Positions 35,061-43,770 of a stretch of 64,000 nucleotides of DNA are shown piece by piece (positions within the stretch are counted from its first letter, which is position 1; every line of letters begins with the position of its first letter). The DNA lies in assembly GCF_011759365.1 (NCBI RefSeq), contig NZ_JAARLZ010000015.1, forward strand, positions 52,815-116,814. The letters are read 5' to 3'. This DNA comes from Luteibacter anthropi. GTDB taxonomy: Bacteria > Pseudomonadota > Gammaproteobacteria > Xanthomonadales > Rhodanobacteraceae. The notes below the pieces were generated by a model, which saw nothing but the letters and a program-made list of their open reading frames with translations, did not search any database and was not told the DNA's origin. The translations under genes were made by a program, and so were the position numbers.

Positions 35061-36029
35061 TCAGCGGGCGATGCGCGAGGTGTTTTTCAGCTCTTCGAGG
35101 ATATCGGTGCCGCGCACGTCGATGTGATCGAGGTTGTTGACGTAGAAACGCACGAAGGGCTCTTCGGTGTTTTTCGGCATCCAGGGCTTTGCCCATACGA
35201 AGACCACGCAACGGCCGCCTTCGTCGATCAGCTTGTCCAGCCGCGCGCGCAGGAGCCGGCGGACTGCATAGGCGTCGATGTCCCTGGCCGTCAGGGTGAT
35301 GGTGGGCCGCAGCTCGCTGTCGTCGTGCCGGAAGGGCCGGGTAAACGTGAGGAAATAGCCGCCCTCCTTCGTCGCGCGCAGGGTGGCCTTGCCCCACCAC
35401 ACGGCACGCGTGGCGGTGAGATCGGCGACCTTCTGCCGGTAGACGTTGCGAAACAGCTCGGCATAGGTGGTGCTCTCGCCACCGATCTCCACGCTGGCCT
35501 CGTCGAGGTCGTTGTCGCGACGGTGTTCCAGGAACTTCTGCACCAGCGACGAGAGCCGGTAGTAGTGGCTGGCCCGGGGTAGGTTGCCACCGCCGCTGGT
35601 GGTGCGCCGGGGCAGTGGCGGGGTGGTCGTAGCGGTGGCCGGCGCCGTGACGGGCGGCACCGCACGGAAGTGATCGAGCGGCCGTTGGGCCTCGAACACG
35701 TCAGGCAGTTTCTCCTTGCGGTCGCCGTCCTTGCCGCGCACGACCTCGCAGGTGTCGGCGTGGTCTTCCAGGCGCCGCGAGCGGAAGTAAGGGCGGATGC
35801 GCAGGTTCTGTTCGGGCTTCTCCAGACAGGCGCAGATCAGGAGTGCCTGGCAGCCTTCGCCGATGCACAGGAAGGTGGCATCGGCACCCAGCAGGTCGGC
35901 CCAGTACAGTTCGTAGGCACGTTCGGCCGTGAGCCGTTCGTCGCGTCCGGGGTTGATCGCCTCGTCGATCGCCACGTGTATCCCTGCATCCCTGATGGTG
36001 CCTGCAATGTACACCGTCGACGGTTGCAC
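35061..36029 (-). CDS. Hypothetical protein, unknown family
   Basis: 322 aa if started at the GTG at 36029; a GTG at 35975 is also possible. Residues about 15-95 have a compact domain with two cysteines (CLEKPEQ region, ICAC). A Pro/Thr-rich linker covers about 115-145. A C-terminal beta-rich domain follows, with AVWWGKATLRATKEGGYFLT and VVFVWAKPWMP. No signal peptide or membrane helix. Divergent from the DUF218 gene. Real coding is supported by length and codon use; no function is offered. Confidence 0.68.
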   Translation of the reverse strand: MQPSTVYIAGTIRDAGIHVAIDEAINPGRDERLTAERAYELYWADLLGADATFLCIGEGCQALLICACLEKPEQNLRIRPYFRSRRLEDHADTCEVVRGKDGDRKEKLPDVFEAQRPLDHFRAVPPVTAPATATTTPPLPRRTTSGGGNLPRASHYYRLSSLVQKFLEHRRDNDLDEASVEIGGESTTYAELFRNVYRQKVADLTATRAVWWGKATLRATKEGGYFLTFTRPFRHDDSELRPTITLTARDIDAYAVRRLLRARLDKLIDEGGRCVVFVWAKPWMPKNTEEPFVRFYVNNLDHIDVRGTDILEELKNTSRIAR

Positions 36030-36062
36030 GGATGACGTCGGGGTTTGCTACGCTCCGCCCCC

Positions 36063-36836
36063 ATGATCGTACCCTTCTTCCTGCTGCTTCTCGTCATCGG
36101 ACTCCTTCTGCTGTGGCGTCGTCGCCGCCGCTCGGGTCCGGTCTTTATCGTGCTGGCCCTGGCCTGGTTGTTCTATGCCGGTTGCGGGCCGCTTACCGGC
36201 ACGCTGCTGGGCAACCTGCAATCGGGTTTTCCGCCGGACGTGACGAGCTGGGGGCAGCGTAACTACATCATCCTGCTGGGTGCCGGCACGGTACGCAGTG
36301 GCGCGGGCGTGGTCGAGCCCAGTTTCTATGCCAACGGCCGCATTCTCCGGGCCACTGAGCTGTATCGCTCGTGCAAGGCCACCGGGGCCGAATGCAAGCT
36401 GGAAGTGAGCGGCGGCGATGCCATGAAGCTCGGCCGTTCGGAAGCCGAGACCTATGCCATCACGCTCGACCGACTCGGCGTGCCGCGTGCTGACCTGGTG
36501 CTCGAAGGCAACAGCATGAACACCTTCCAGAACGCGCAGTTCACCCAGCCGCTACTGAAAACCTTCGGGGCCGACAAGGTGGTGCTGGTGTCCTCGGGCG
36601 TTCACCTGAAGCGTTCCGTGCTGTACTTCGCGCATTTCGGCATTCGTGCCGAGCCGGTCAGGGGCGATTACGTCAACGCGCGATATGACTGGCTGCCCTC
36701 GTCGGAGAACATCTTCTACGCGGATTTCGCGATCCATGAGTACACAGGGATCCTTCGTTACCACCTCTATAACGCCATGGGTTGGAATGTGCCGAAGATT
36801 CCTGAAGAAAATCTGACCGCACCCACACATACGTAA
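36063..36836 (+). CDS. DUF218 (YdcF/SanA/ElyC-like) membrane protein
   Basis: 257 aa. Two N-terminal membrane helices (FFLLLLVIGLLLLW and FIVLALAWLFYAG) anchor a periplasmic DUF218 domain: IILLGAGTV, RILRATELY, SGGDA, SEAETYAITLDRLGV, EGNSMNTFQNA and KVVLVSSGVHLKRS are its conserved blocks. ElyC and SanA act on envelope integrity; the exact role is unknown. The ATG at 36063 is supported by the first helix. Confidence 0.9.
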   Translation: MIVPFFLLLLVIGLLLLWRRRRRSGPVFIVLALAWLFYAGCGPLTGTLLGNLQSGFPPDVTSWGQRNYIILLGAGTVRSGAGVVEPSFYANGRILRATELYRSCKATGAECKLEVSGGDAMKLGRSEAETYAITLDRLGVPRADLVLEGNSMNTFQNAQFTQPLLKTFGADKVVLVSSGVHLKRSVLYFAHFGIRAEPVRGDYVNARYDWLPSSENIFYADFAIHEYTGILRYHLYNAMGWNVPKIPEENLTAPTHT

Positions 36837-36894
36837 CATTCGGCCTTTTATGCTGGCCCATCGTCCAGCCACGACCGATTTCAAGGAGACGCCC

Positions 36895-37422
36895 GTGAAA
36901 CATCGCTATATTCTCGCCGCGCTGCTGGCCACCGCCTCTCTCGCACCTGCCGCTTTCGCGCAGCAGGCCGCCCCGGCTCCGCAGGCTCAGGGCAATGCCG
37001 CGCCGAACCCGGCCGCGCAGATCCCGGCCTCCGACAAGCAGGCCATCCAGGATTACAACCTCAACGACGACGTGTTCAACCGTATCGTGAAGGTGTCGCA
37101 GGAGGCCAAGAAGCAGGGCATCCAGCCGAAGAACGCACAGACCGATTTCAGCAAGATCCACTCACTCGACGACCTGGCGAAGCAGATCACCGATTCCGAT
37201 CCGCGTATCGGTCCGCTGATCAAGGCCAACGGCTTCACCCCGCGTGAATTCCTGCTGGCCAACCTGGCCGTCACCAATGCGGCTATCGCCTCGGAGGCCA
37301 AGAGCAATCCGCAGCTGGCCGGTTATGTCGACCAGTCGAAGGTGAACCAGAAGAACGTGGCCTTCTATGAGTCGCACAAGGACAAGATCAACGCGCTGAT
37401 GGCCGAGGATCAGGGCAAGTAA
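36895..37422 (+). CDS. Secreted protein of unknown function
   Basis: 175 aa from a GTG at 36895, six bases after AAGGAG. Residues 1-23 are a signal peptide (SLAPAAFA-QQ), followed by an Ala/Gln/Pro-rich stretch and a helical body (DVFNRIVKVSQEAKKQG, GFTPREFLLANLAVTNAAIAS). Probably periplasmic. No family is recognised with confidence. It lies 58 bp after the DUF218 gene and may share its transcript; a cluster of REP units follows. Confidence 0.78.
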   Translation: MKHRYILAALLATASLAPAAFAQQAAPAPQAQGNAAPNPAAQIPASDKQAIQDYNLNDDVFNRIVKVSQEAKKQGIQPKNAQTDFSKIHSLDDLAKQITDSDPRIGPLIKANGFTPREFLLANLAVTNAAIASEAKSNPQLAGYVDQSKVNQKNVAFYESHKDKINALMAEDQGK

Positions 37423-37428
37423 CAGAGC

Positions 37429-37538
37429 GGTCGCGCGCGAGGCGCGCTCCTACAAGGCTGCGAGCCGCTGTAGGAGCGCGCCTCGCGCGCGACAGCCAGC
37501 CCCACCGCGTACCTGTAGGAGCGCGCCTCGCGCGCGAC
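37429..37538. repeat. Cluster of three REP-like units
   Basis: One reverse unit (37429-37454) then two forward units (37469-37493 and 37514-37538), all with the CTCGCG core variant. This is the only triplet in the window; elsewhere pairs are the rule. Confidence 0.92.
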
Positions 37539-37553
37539 ACCAACCTACGAAGC

Positions 37554-37579
37554 AAAAAAAGGGGCCCTCAAAGGGCCCC
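37554..37579 (-). terminator. Intrinsic terminator of the DUF2383 gene
   Basis: Read leftward: GGGGCCCT, loop TTG, AGGGCCCC, then seven T. It lies 19 bp after the stop of the gene at 37599-38057. Confidence 0.9.
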
Positions 37580-37598
37580 TCTGCATTTCGCCAGATGC

Positions 37599-38057
37599 TT
37601 ACTTGGCGCCATGCAACGCATGCTTCAGATCACGCATCTGGTCATGCCCGCTCTTCACCGACACATACGCTTCGTTGATCAACGAACGCGTACCCGCGGT
37701 GACATCGTTATCTTTCAAGGCATCCTCATACTTCGCCTTGATGTGATCCTCGCCGCGCTCGACTTCATCGACGATGGCCACATCGTCCTTCGATCCGATC
37801 TTCGCGCGAAGCTCCACGAACATGCGATGAGCCTTCGCAAGCACGGTGCCGTCATCTTCCGGCTTGCCGCCCAGCGAGCTCACCTGCTGCTGAAGGCGCG
37901 TAGCCACCTGGCGACGTTCGGCGGCGCGCTGCTGGAAGGAGGCGGCGTAACGCGTGTTGTGCGCGTCCTTGGCCGCTTCACCATAGCCCTCGGCGCTGTC
38001 GATCGTGGTCTCGATGAGATTGTTGAGGACCTTGATGTCGTGGTCGGTACTGGACAT
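37599..38057 (-). CDS. PA2169-family four-helix-bundle protein (DUF2383)
   Basis: 152 aa. DHDIKVLNNLIETTIDSAEGY at the start and repeated helical heptads with Glu/His are typical of DUF2383/PA2169 proteins, ferritin-like bundles of unknown activity often induced by stress. GGAG lies eight bases before the ATG at 38057. A much longer frame continuing upstream is antisense to the S9 peptidase and is not real. Its own terminator follows. Confidence 0.9.
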   Translation of the reverse strand: MSSTDHDIKVLNNLIETTIDSAEGYGEAAKDAHNTRYAASFQQRAAERRQVATRLQQQVSSLGGKPEDDGTVLAKAHRMFVELRAKIGSKDDVAIVDEVERGEDHIKAKYEDALKDNDVTAGTRSLINEAYVSVKSGHDQMRDLKHALHGAK

Positions 38058-38216
38058 GGCGTATCTCCGTGTGGGGTGTAAGGAAGGTCCAGCATCGCTG
38101 CCGGAACCGGCACGGGGTCGTGAAATCGCCGTCGCCACCACCACCACGGACGTGCATTCGTTCATGCTGGCGCGGTGCATACTTGCGATCGACACCATTG
38201 CAGGCAGAAGCATTCC

Positions 38217-39035
38217 ATGGCATCCAATCGACGCGCACTGGTCACCGGCGCTTCCTCGGGCATCGGCGAGGCCTTCGCCCGCGAGCTGGCCCGTCGCGGC
38301 CACGATCTCGTGCTCACCGCGCGTCGTGCCGACCGCCTTGAAACCCTGGCCGCCGAGTTGCGCGACCGTCACGGGGTGGACGCCATCGTGGCGCCACTGG
38401 ACCTGTCCCGCGTGGACGGACCCGAAGCACTGGTCGCTGCGCTCGATGCGCAACACCTGCACATCGACGTACTGATCAACAATGCCGGCTACGCGGTGCC
38501 CGGTTTCTTCGACGAAGCCTCCTGGGAAGCGCAGGCGGCCTTTATCCAGGTGCTGATGACGGCACCCACCGAACTGGCCTATCGCCTGCTGCCGGGCATG
38601 AAAGCCCGCGGTTACGGCCGCATCGTCAACGTGGCCTCGCTGGCAGCGCATATCCCCGGCTCGGCAGGGCATACGCTGTACGGCGCGTCCAAGGCCTATC
38701 TGGTGAAATTCTCGCAGTCGCTGGCACTGGAAACCCGGGGCACCGGCGTTCACGTCACGGGATTGTGCCCGGGCTTCACCTATTCCGAATTCCACGACGT
38801 CACCGGCTCGCGGGCCATGGTCGCGAAGATGCCCAGCCATCTGTGGATGGACGCCGTGACGGTGGCGAAGCAGGGCATGGATGCCGTAGAGGCCGGAAAG
38901 GCCGTTTACGTCAACGGAAAGGTAAATACGGCGATCAAGATCCTGTTCAAGCTGCTTCCCGATGCCCTGGCCCTGAAGATGGTCGAGCGGCAGTCCCATC
39001 GCTTCCGCGTGGGCAGGGATGGCGGCCATCCATGA
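38217..39035 (+). CDS. Short-chain dehydrogenase/reductase (DltE/YqjQ-like)
   Basis: 272 aa from the ATG at 38217. TGASSGIG (residues 10-17), NNAGYAVPG, and catalytic Ser/Tyr/Lys in VASLAAH and YGASKAYL. The C-terminal tail KILFKLLPDALALKMVERQ is typical of the subgroup acting on hydrophobic substrates near membranes. The substrate is not known. Divergent from the DUF2383 gene. Confidence 0.9.
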   Translation: MASNRRALVTGASSGIGEAFARELARRGHDLVLTARRADRLETLAAELRDRHGVDAIVAPLDLSRVDGPEALVAALDAQHLHIDVLINNAGYAVPGFFDEASWEAQAAFIQVLMTAPTELAYRLLPGMKARGYGRIVNVASLAAHIPGSAGHTLYGASKAYLVKFSQSLALETRGTGVHVTGLCPGFTYSEFHDVTGSRAMVAKMPSHLWMDAVTVAKQGMDAVEAGKAVYVNGKVNTAIKILFKLLPDALALKMVERQSHRFRVGRDGGHP

Positions 39036-39122
39036 CCAATGGCATACGCCGGCCTGCGCCCCGGGGGATAGCCTCGCCCATTTAGTGGCTGTTCCTGCTG
39101 CCGTGCCTCCACGGGGAATCCT

Positions 39123-41441
39123 ATGCACAAACTTCACCCGGCGCTGTCTGGCGTCGTTCTTTTCGGCCTGATCGGGGCGGCATCTGCCCAGACGGTGAGC
39201 GTCGAGGACTATCGTCGCGCCGATGCCATGCTCGCCAACAACACGATGCCGCTGGTCGATCACTCGATCCAGCGAGTGAAGTGGATCGATGACGGCCACC
39301 TGTGGTATCGCGATCACGACAAGGACGGCGACCAGTTCCTGCGCCTGGACCTCGCCACGGGGCAGGCCACCCGTGCATTCGACCGCGACAAGCTTGCCGC
39401 TGCGCTTTCTGCCGCGACGGGCAAGAAGGTCGACGTCGCCAAGCTGCCGGTGAGCGATTTCGTAGTGCGTCCGGATGATGGCGTCGACGTCACCTCGGGT
39501 GGCAAGCAGTACGTCTGCGACAAGCTCTTCGACAAGTGCGAGCTTGCGGCGGTGAAGAAGGATGCGAACGGCAAGCCCTATGGCGACGAGCCGGGCCTGA
39601 AGTCGCCGGACGGCAAGTCCGAGGCTTTCATCCGCAACTGGAACCTGTGGGTGCGCGATATCGCCACCGGCGCGGAAACACAGCTGACCACCGACGGCAT
39701 CAAGGATTACGGCTACGCCACCGACAACGCCGGCTGGAAGCACACCGACGAGGCGATCCTCGTGTGGTCGCCGGATTCGAAGAAAATCGCGACCTTCCAG
39801 CAGGATCAGCGCAAGACCGGCGAGATGACGCTGGTGAGCGTGAACGTGGGTCATCCGAAGGTCGATACGTGGAAGTATCCACTGCCGGGCGACAAGGACG
39901 TGACCATGATCGAGCGCGTCGTGATCGACGTGCCGACGAAGAAGCTCGTGCGTTTCAAGATGCCGGCCGACCAGCATCGCTCGACGCTGTGCGACGACGT
40001 TTCGTGCAGCCCTGGTGTGTGGGACGACGTGCGCTGGGCCAGCGATGGCAAGAGCATCGCCTTCGTTTCCACCTCGCGTGACCACACGCAGGAATGGTTC
40101 CGCATCGCCAACCCGGAAACGGGTGACGTGCGCACGGTGTTCGACGAAAAGGCCAAGACATACTTTGAAAGCGGCAACGGCACGGCCAACTGGCAGTACG
40201 TGCCCGAGACCGACCAGGTGATCTGGTTCTCCGAGCGGAGCAACTGGGGTCATCTGTACATGTACAGCCTGAAGACCGGCAAGCTGGAGCACCAGATCAC
40301 TAGTGGCGACTGGAACGTCACCCAGGTGCTGCGCATCGATGCGAAGACGAAAACAATCTGGTTCCGCGGCGTGGGCCGTGAGAAGGGTGTCGATCCGTAT
40401 TACCAGCAGTTCTACAAGGTGGGCTTCGACGGCAAGGGTCTGACCCTGCTCACGCCGGAGAACGCAGACCACACGGTGTCGCTGTCCACGGACGGCACGT
40501 ATTTCTTCGACTCGTATTCCACCATCGATACGCCTCCGGTCGCGCTCGTTCGTCGCAGCGACACGGGTGCCACGGTGAAGGAAGTGGCGAAGGCCGATAT
40601 CTCGCGCCTGAAGGCTGCGGGCTGGGTGCCGCCGACTGCGTTCACGGTGAAGGCGCGCGACGGCAAGACGGATCTCTACGGCCAGATGTTCAAGCCGTCG
40701 CATTTCGATGCATCGAAGAAATATCCGCTGGTGGTCTACATCTATCCGGGCCCGCAGGTCGGCTCGGTGCGCACGCGCAGCTTTGCCCCGTCGCACGGTG
40801 ATAACCAGGCGCTGGCCGAACTGGGCTTTGTCGTGGTGGCCGTGGATGGCATGGGTACGCCGTGGCGTTCGAAGGCGTTCCACGATGCGTATTTCAAGAA
40901 CATCGGCGACAACACGCTGCCCGATCAGGTGGCGGCGGTGAAGCAGCTGGTGCAGAAGAATGCGTGGATCGATGGCGATCGCGTGGGTATCTGGGGTCAT
41001 TCCGGTGGCGGCAATGCCACGGCTACGGCGATGTTCCGCTACGCGGACGTGTTCAAGGTGGGCATCTCGGAGTCGGGCAACCACGACAACCGCAACTACG
41101 AAGACGATTGGGCCGAGAAGTGGCAGGGCCTCCTGGTCACCGACAAGGATGGCAAGTCGAACTACGACGACCAGGCCAACCAGAAGTGGGTGGACGGCCT
41201 GAAGGGCCACCTGATGCTGGCCCACGGTACGTCGGACGACAACGTGCCGCCGTATGAAAGCCTGCTGGTGGTGGATGCACTGATCAAGGCCAACAAGGAC
41301 TTCGATCTGGTGATGATCCCGAACGCGCACCACGGCTACGGCGCCGCCACGCAATACATGACACGCCGCCGCTGGGACTACTTCGTGCGCTACCTCAAAG
41401 GCGAAACCCCGCCCAAGGAATTCAAACTCACCCCCATGTAG
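39123..41441 (+). CDS. Secreted S9 family peptidase (dipeptidyl peptidase IV-like)
   Basis: 772 aa. Signal peptide residues 1-22 (LIGAASA-QT). Residues about 30-500 form the beta-propeller with DPPIV_N. The alpha/beta-hydrolase domain follows with Ser627 in GHSGGG, Asp705/706 in GTSDDN and His737 in AHHGYG. The nucleophile elbow GHSGGG differs from the usual GWSYGG/GWSNGG of the family. It cleaves X-Pro or similar dipeptides from peptide N-termini outside the cytoplasm. The stop codon TAG is the TAG of a REP unit beginning at 41437. Confidence 0.94.
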   Translation: MHKLHPALSGVVLFGLIGAASAQTVSVEDYRRADAMLANNTMPLVDHSIQRVKWIDDGHLWYRDHDKDGDQFLRLDLATGQATRAFDRDKLAAALSAATGKKVDVAKLPVSDFVVRPDDGVDVTSGGKQYVCDKLFDKCELAAVKKDANGKPYGDEPGLKSPDGKSEAFIRNWNLWVRDIATGAETQLTTDGIKDYGYATDNAGWKHTDEAILVWSPDSKKIATFQQDQRKTGEMTLVSVNVGHPKVDTWKYPLPGDKDVTMIERVVIDVPTKKLVRFKMPADQHRSTLCDDVSCSPGVWDDVRWASDGKSIAFVSTSRDHTQEWFRIANPETGDVRTVFDEKAKTYFESGNGTANWQYVPETDQVIWFSERSNWGHLYMYSLKTGKLEHQITSGDWNVTQVLRIDAKTKTIWFRGVGREKGVDPYYQQFYKVGFDGKGLTLLTPENADHTVSLSTDGTYFFDSYSTIDTPPVALVRRSDTGATVKEVAKADISRLKAAGWVPPTAFTVKARDGKTDLYGQMFKPSHFDASKKYPLVVYIYPGPQVGSVRTRSFAPSHGDNQALAELGFVVVAVDGMGTPWRSKAFHDAYFKNIGDNTLPDQVAAVKQLVQKNAWIDGDRVGIWGHSGGGNATATAMFRYADVFKVGISESGNHDNRNYEDDWAEKWQGLLVTDKDGKSNYDDQANQKWVDGLKGHLMLAHGTSDDNVPPYESLLVVDALIKANKDFDLVMIPNAHHGYGAATQYMTRRRWDYFVRYLKGETPPKEFKLTPM

Positions 41442-41919
41442 GATCACGCCTCGCGCGCGACCGGTTGGAACGGTGTCGCTCCGTAGTAAAGCAGGCCGTG
41501 TGGTGCGTCGCTCCGTAGGAAGGGCTCGCCTATCGGCCTCGCATCGGCGCTCATGCGTGGCGGAGCAGAGGCGACGGGGGCGGCCCTTGGCGCGCCGGCC
41601 TGCGGTGTCCCTCGGGAAAGGAGGAGCCGCTGCGCGGCTCAGTGTGTTATGGCTTGCGCCCCTTCGGGCCCGGTGAGCGGGCGGGGTTTTTCGACTCGGC
41701 TCCTGCCTCGGCGAAAAAGGCCGGCCTTCCTGGCCGGCCCCGCTACGCGGCCTTTTCCGCCCGCTCCCCTCACCTCCATCAAGTCACGCCAAGGGCCGCC
41801 CCCGCCGCCTCTACCGATCTCACGGTGATCTTGTAGGAGCGCGCCTGCGCGCGACCGGTTGTCGCGAAACATTTTCATCGTTTCGATATCACCGGTCGCG
41901 CGCAAGGCGCGCTCCTACA
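41437..41919 (+). repeat. Structured repeat module, copy A (REP, 340-bp core, REP doublet)
   Basis: The order is a degenerate REP (41437-41465), a core (about 41480-41815), and a REP doublet (41832-41919). The same order is found reversed at 42583-43068. The core has nested hairpins: GAGCCGC/GCGGCTC, TTTTTCG (41687-41693) with CGAAAAA (41712-41718), and GGCCGGCC (41719-41726) with GGCCGGCC (41732-41739). The second copy has different bases but the same pairings. A Pro/Arg-rich opening across it is not a credible protein. Possibly a structured RNA or a mobile palindromic element. Confidence 0.85.
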
Positions 41920-42234
41920 GGGATACGGTGTCGTCAGGCACATCGCTACCGCGACATCCCCAAAGCCAGACCGCCGCCAGCGACGTGCCCACCAATCCCG
42001 CACTCGCCGCGTCAAACACCATGCCCGGCCATGCCTCCCACGGCAGCAAACACCCGTGCGCCGCCATGTCCCCACGGCGAACGACCCGGCAATAAACGCC
42101 ACAAACGCCAACACCGAAAATATCCGCGCGCCCGTCGCGAGTGAACAAGACCTGCCATAGCTGCTCATGTAGACAAGCAGGTTCACCACCAGCAACACCA
42201 GCGCGACACCCACTTCCCACAGCCCCACGATCAT
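41915..42234 (-). pseudogene. Small three-helix membrane protein broken by a frameshift
   Basis: From the ATG at 42234 the first frame gives two helices (VALVLLVVNLLVYM and IFSVLAFVAFIAGSFAVG). A second frame then continues DMAAHGCLLPWEAWPG and a third helix (AGLVGTSLAAVWLW), ending VPDDTVSL. One missing G at the G4 run (plus-strand C4, 42070-42073) explains it, and restoring it yields 106 aa. The stop TAG lies in a REP unit. No family is recognised. Sequencing error is possible. Confidence 0.6.
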
Positions 42235-42582
42235 TTCGCCCCTCCCAGCGTACGCTCCTCGTCCCCCATACGCCTGACGTTCGCCTGCTTGATGCACTGC
42301 TGGCCCATTCGATACACGTCGTTCCTGCGCACGCAGGAACCCAGCGCCTCGGTTCGCCAGCAAACACGATGACGTTGCATCGGCTTTTGTGTGAGCAGCG
42401 TATTCGCGCAAACCCGTTACACCGCCATCGCCGATGCGATCGGCTCCGACTCCGTTGGTGGCAGCGCTTTCGCGAAGATGCTGTCGCGCGCGAGGTGCGT
42501 TCCTACACGCCAGTAGCTACGTCAGCTTAGTTGTGAGCTGGCGCAGGTCGCATCGGCGATCCATCGTGCGACACCGCATACC
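42235..42582. other. Gene-free centre between the inverted modules
   Basis: 348 bp with no credible reading frame. It contains one copy of the second dispersed palindrome (42317-42393) and a degenerate REP (about 42483-42508, TGTCGCGCGCGAGG...TTCCTACA). Nothing else is seen. Confidence 0.65.
42317..42393 (-). repeat. Second dispersed repeat family, hairpin GTTCCTGC/GCAGGAAC type
   Basis: CGTCGTTCCTGCG...CGCAGGAACCCAGCGCC, then GCCAGCAAACAC and GCATCGGCTT.TGTGTG. It is a near copy, in reverse orientation, of 63781-63855, so the family is longer than the hairpin alone. Confidence 0.85.
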
Positions 42583-43068
42583 TGTAGGAGCGCGCCTTGC
42601 GCGCGACCGGTTGCATCGAAACGATGATGGTTTTCGCGGCAACCGGTCGCGCGCAGGCGCGCTCCTACAACAAGCCGCGATCACGATGGGGAGAGGCGGC
42701 GGGGGCGGCTCTTGGCGCGAGGTGATGGAGGTGAGGGGAGCGGGCGGAAAAGGCCCGAAGGGGACGGGTCAGGATGACCCGTCTTTCTCGCCGAGGCACG
42801 GAGGCCGAGTCGAGAAACCCCGCCCGCTCCCCGGGCCCGAAGGGGCGCAAGCCATCAAAACACTGAGCCGCGCAGCGGCTCCTCCTTTCCCGAGGGACAC
42901 CGCAGGCCGGCGCGCCAAGGGCCGCCCCCGTCGCCTCTGCAACGCCACGTTCCAGCGCCGATGCGAGGGCGACAGGCGAGCCCACCCTACGGAGCGAAAC
43001 ACCACACGGGCTGCTTTACTACGAAGCGGTATCGTTTCAACCGGTCGCGCGCAAGGCGCGCTCCTACA
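42583..43068 (-). repeat. Structured repeat module, copy B (inverted relative to copy A)
   Basis: A REP doublet (42583-42669), a core (about 42691-43026) and a terminal REP (43043-43068): copy A in reverse. The hairpins keep pairing with changed bases: TTTCTCG (42784-42790) with CGAGAAA (42811-42817) and GACGGGTCA (42763-42771) with TGACCCGTC (42775-42783), plus the conserved GAGCCGC/GCGGCTC. The outer end lies 17 bp from the MsrB gene's 3' end. Confidence 0.85.
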
Positions 43069-43084
43069 GTGGGGTTGGGGTGTT

Positions 43085-43693
43085 TCAGGACAGCGTGATG
43101 TGTACGCCCGGGACGGGTACGAAGTGCATTGCTACCGCGTTCATGCAGTAGCGCAACCCCGTCGGATCGGGGCCGTCGTCGAACACGTGGCCCAGATGCG
43201 AGCCGCAGCGTGCGCAGCTTACGGCCGTGCGGTCTTCGATGGCGAGGCTGCGGTCGTCGGTCTGCACGACGTTGCGCTTGGATATGGGCTGCCAGAAGCT
43301 GGGCCAGCCGGTGCCCGAGTCGAATTTCGTCGCTGAGTCGAACAGCGCCGTATCGCAGCCGATGCAGCGGTAGATGCCGTTGTCGTGGCGGTTCCAGCCG
43401 GGGCCGGAGTACGGCGGCTCGGTGCCTTCGTGGCGGGTGACGTAGTAGGAGCGCTTGTCGAGCTTCGCGCGCCACTGGTCGTCGGTCATCACCACGCGGG
43501 GCTCGGTGCATGGGCCCAGGGGCTTCTTGTCGGGTGCGAAACAATCCAGCGTCACATCGCCCGTGGCCGGTGGCGGGGCTTCCGCGGCCACGGCGGGGCG
43601 GGTGCCGCGCACGATGAACGGCAGGGACACGGAAAAGGCCGCGGTGGCGGCCAGTACGCCGAGGAATCGCCGGCGCTCGGGATCGGTGCTCAT
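43085..43693 (-). CDS. msrB: Tat-exported peptide-methionine (R)-S-oxide reductase MsrB
   Basis: 202 aa. A Tat signal (ERRRFLGVLAATAAFSVSLP, then AVAA) sends it to the periplasm. The catalytic domain is residues about 65-200: zinc cysteines C110-xx-C113 and C160-xx-C163, substrate tryptophan in GTGWPSFW, and catalytic Cys183 in RYCMN. It repairs oxidised methionines of the R form in envelope proteins. No msrA or msrP is beside it. A periplasmic stand-alone MsrB is less common than the cytosolic form. Confidence 0.94.
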   Translation of the reverse strand: MSTDPERRRFLGVLAATAAFSVSLPFIVRGTRPAVAAEAPPPATGDVTLDCFAPDKKPLGPCTEPRVVMTDDQWRAKLDKRSYYVTRHEGTEPPYSGPGWNRHDNGIYRCIGCDTALFDSATKFDSGTGWPSFWQPISKRNVVQTDDRSLAIEDRTAVSCARCGSHLGHVFDDGPDPTGLRYCMNAVAMHFVPVPGVHITLS

Positions 43694-43770
43694 ACAGCCT
43701 CCGGGGGAGCAGGGAGGGGCGCCTTTGCACCCTCCCCATGAGAGACCGGGGTTCCCGCCGGCGCCTTACA

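Noticed and set aside
37599..41447. A continuous 1282-codon frame on the minus strand
   Set aside because: It is antisense to the S9 peptidase for most of its length and His/Arg-rich as expected of a GC-rich shadow. Only its last 152 codons are the DUF2383 gene.
41553..41828. A Pro/Arg-rich 91-aa frame in repeat module A, similar to one in module B
   Set aside because: Similarity follows the repeat DNA; helices covary and the frame diverges after the hairpins, so structure rather than coding is conserved.
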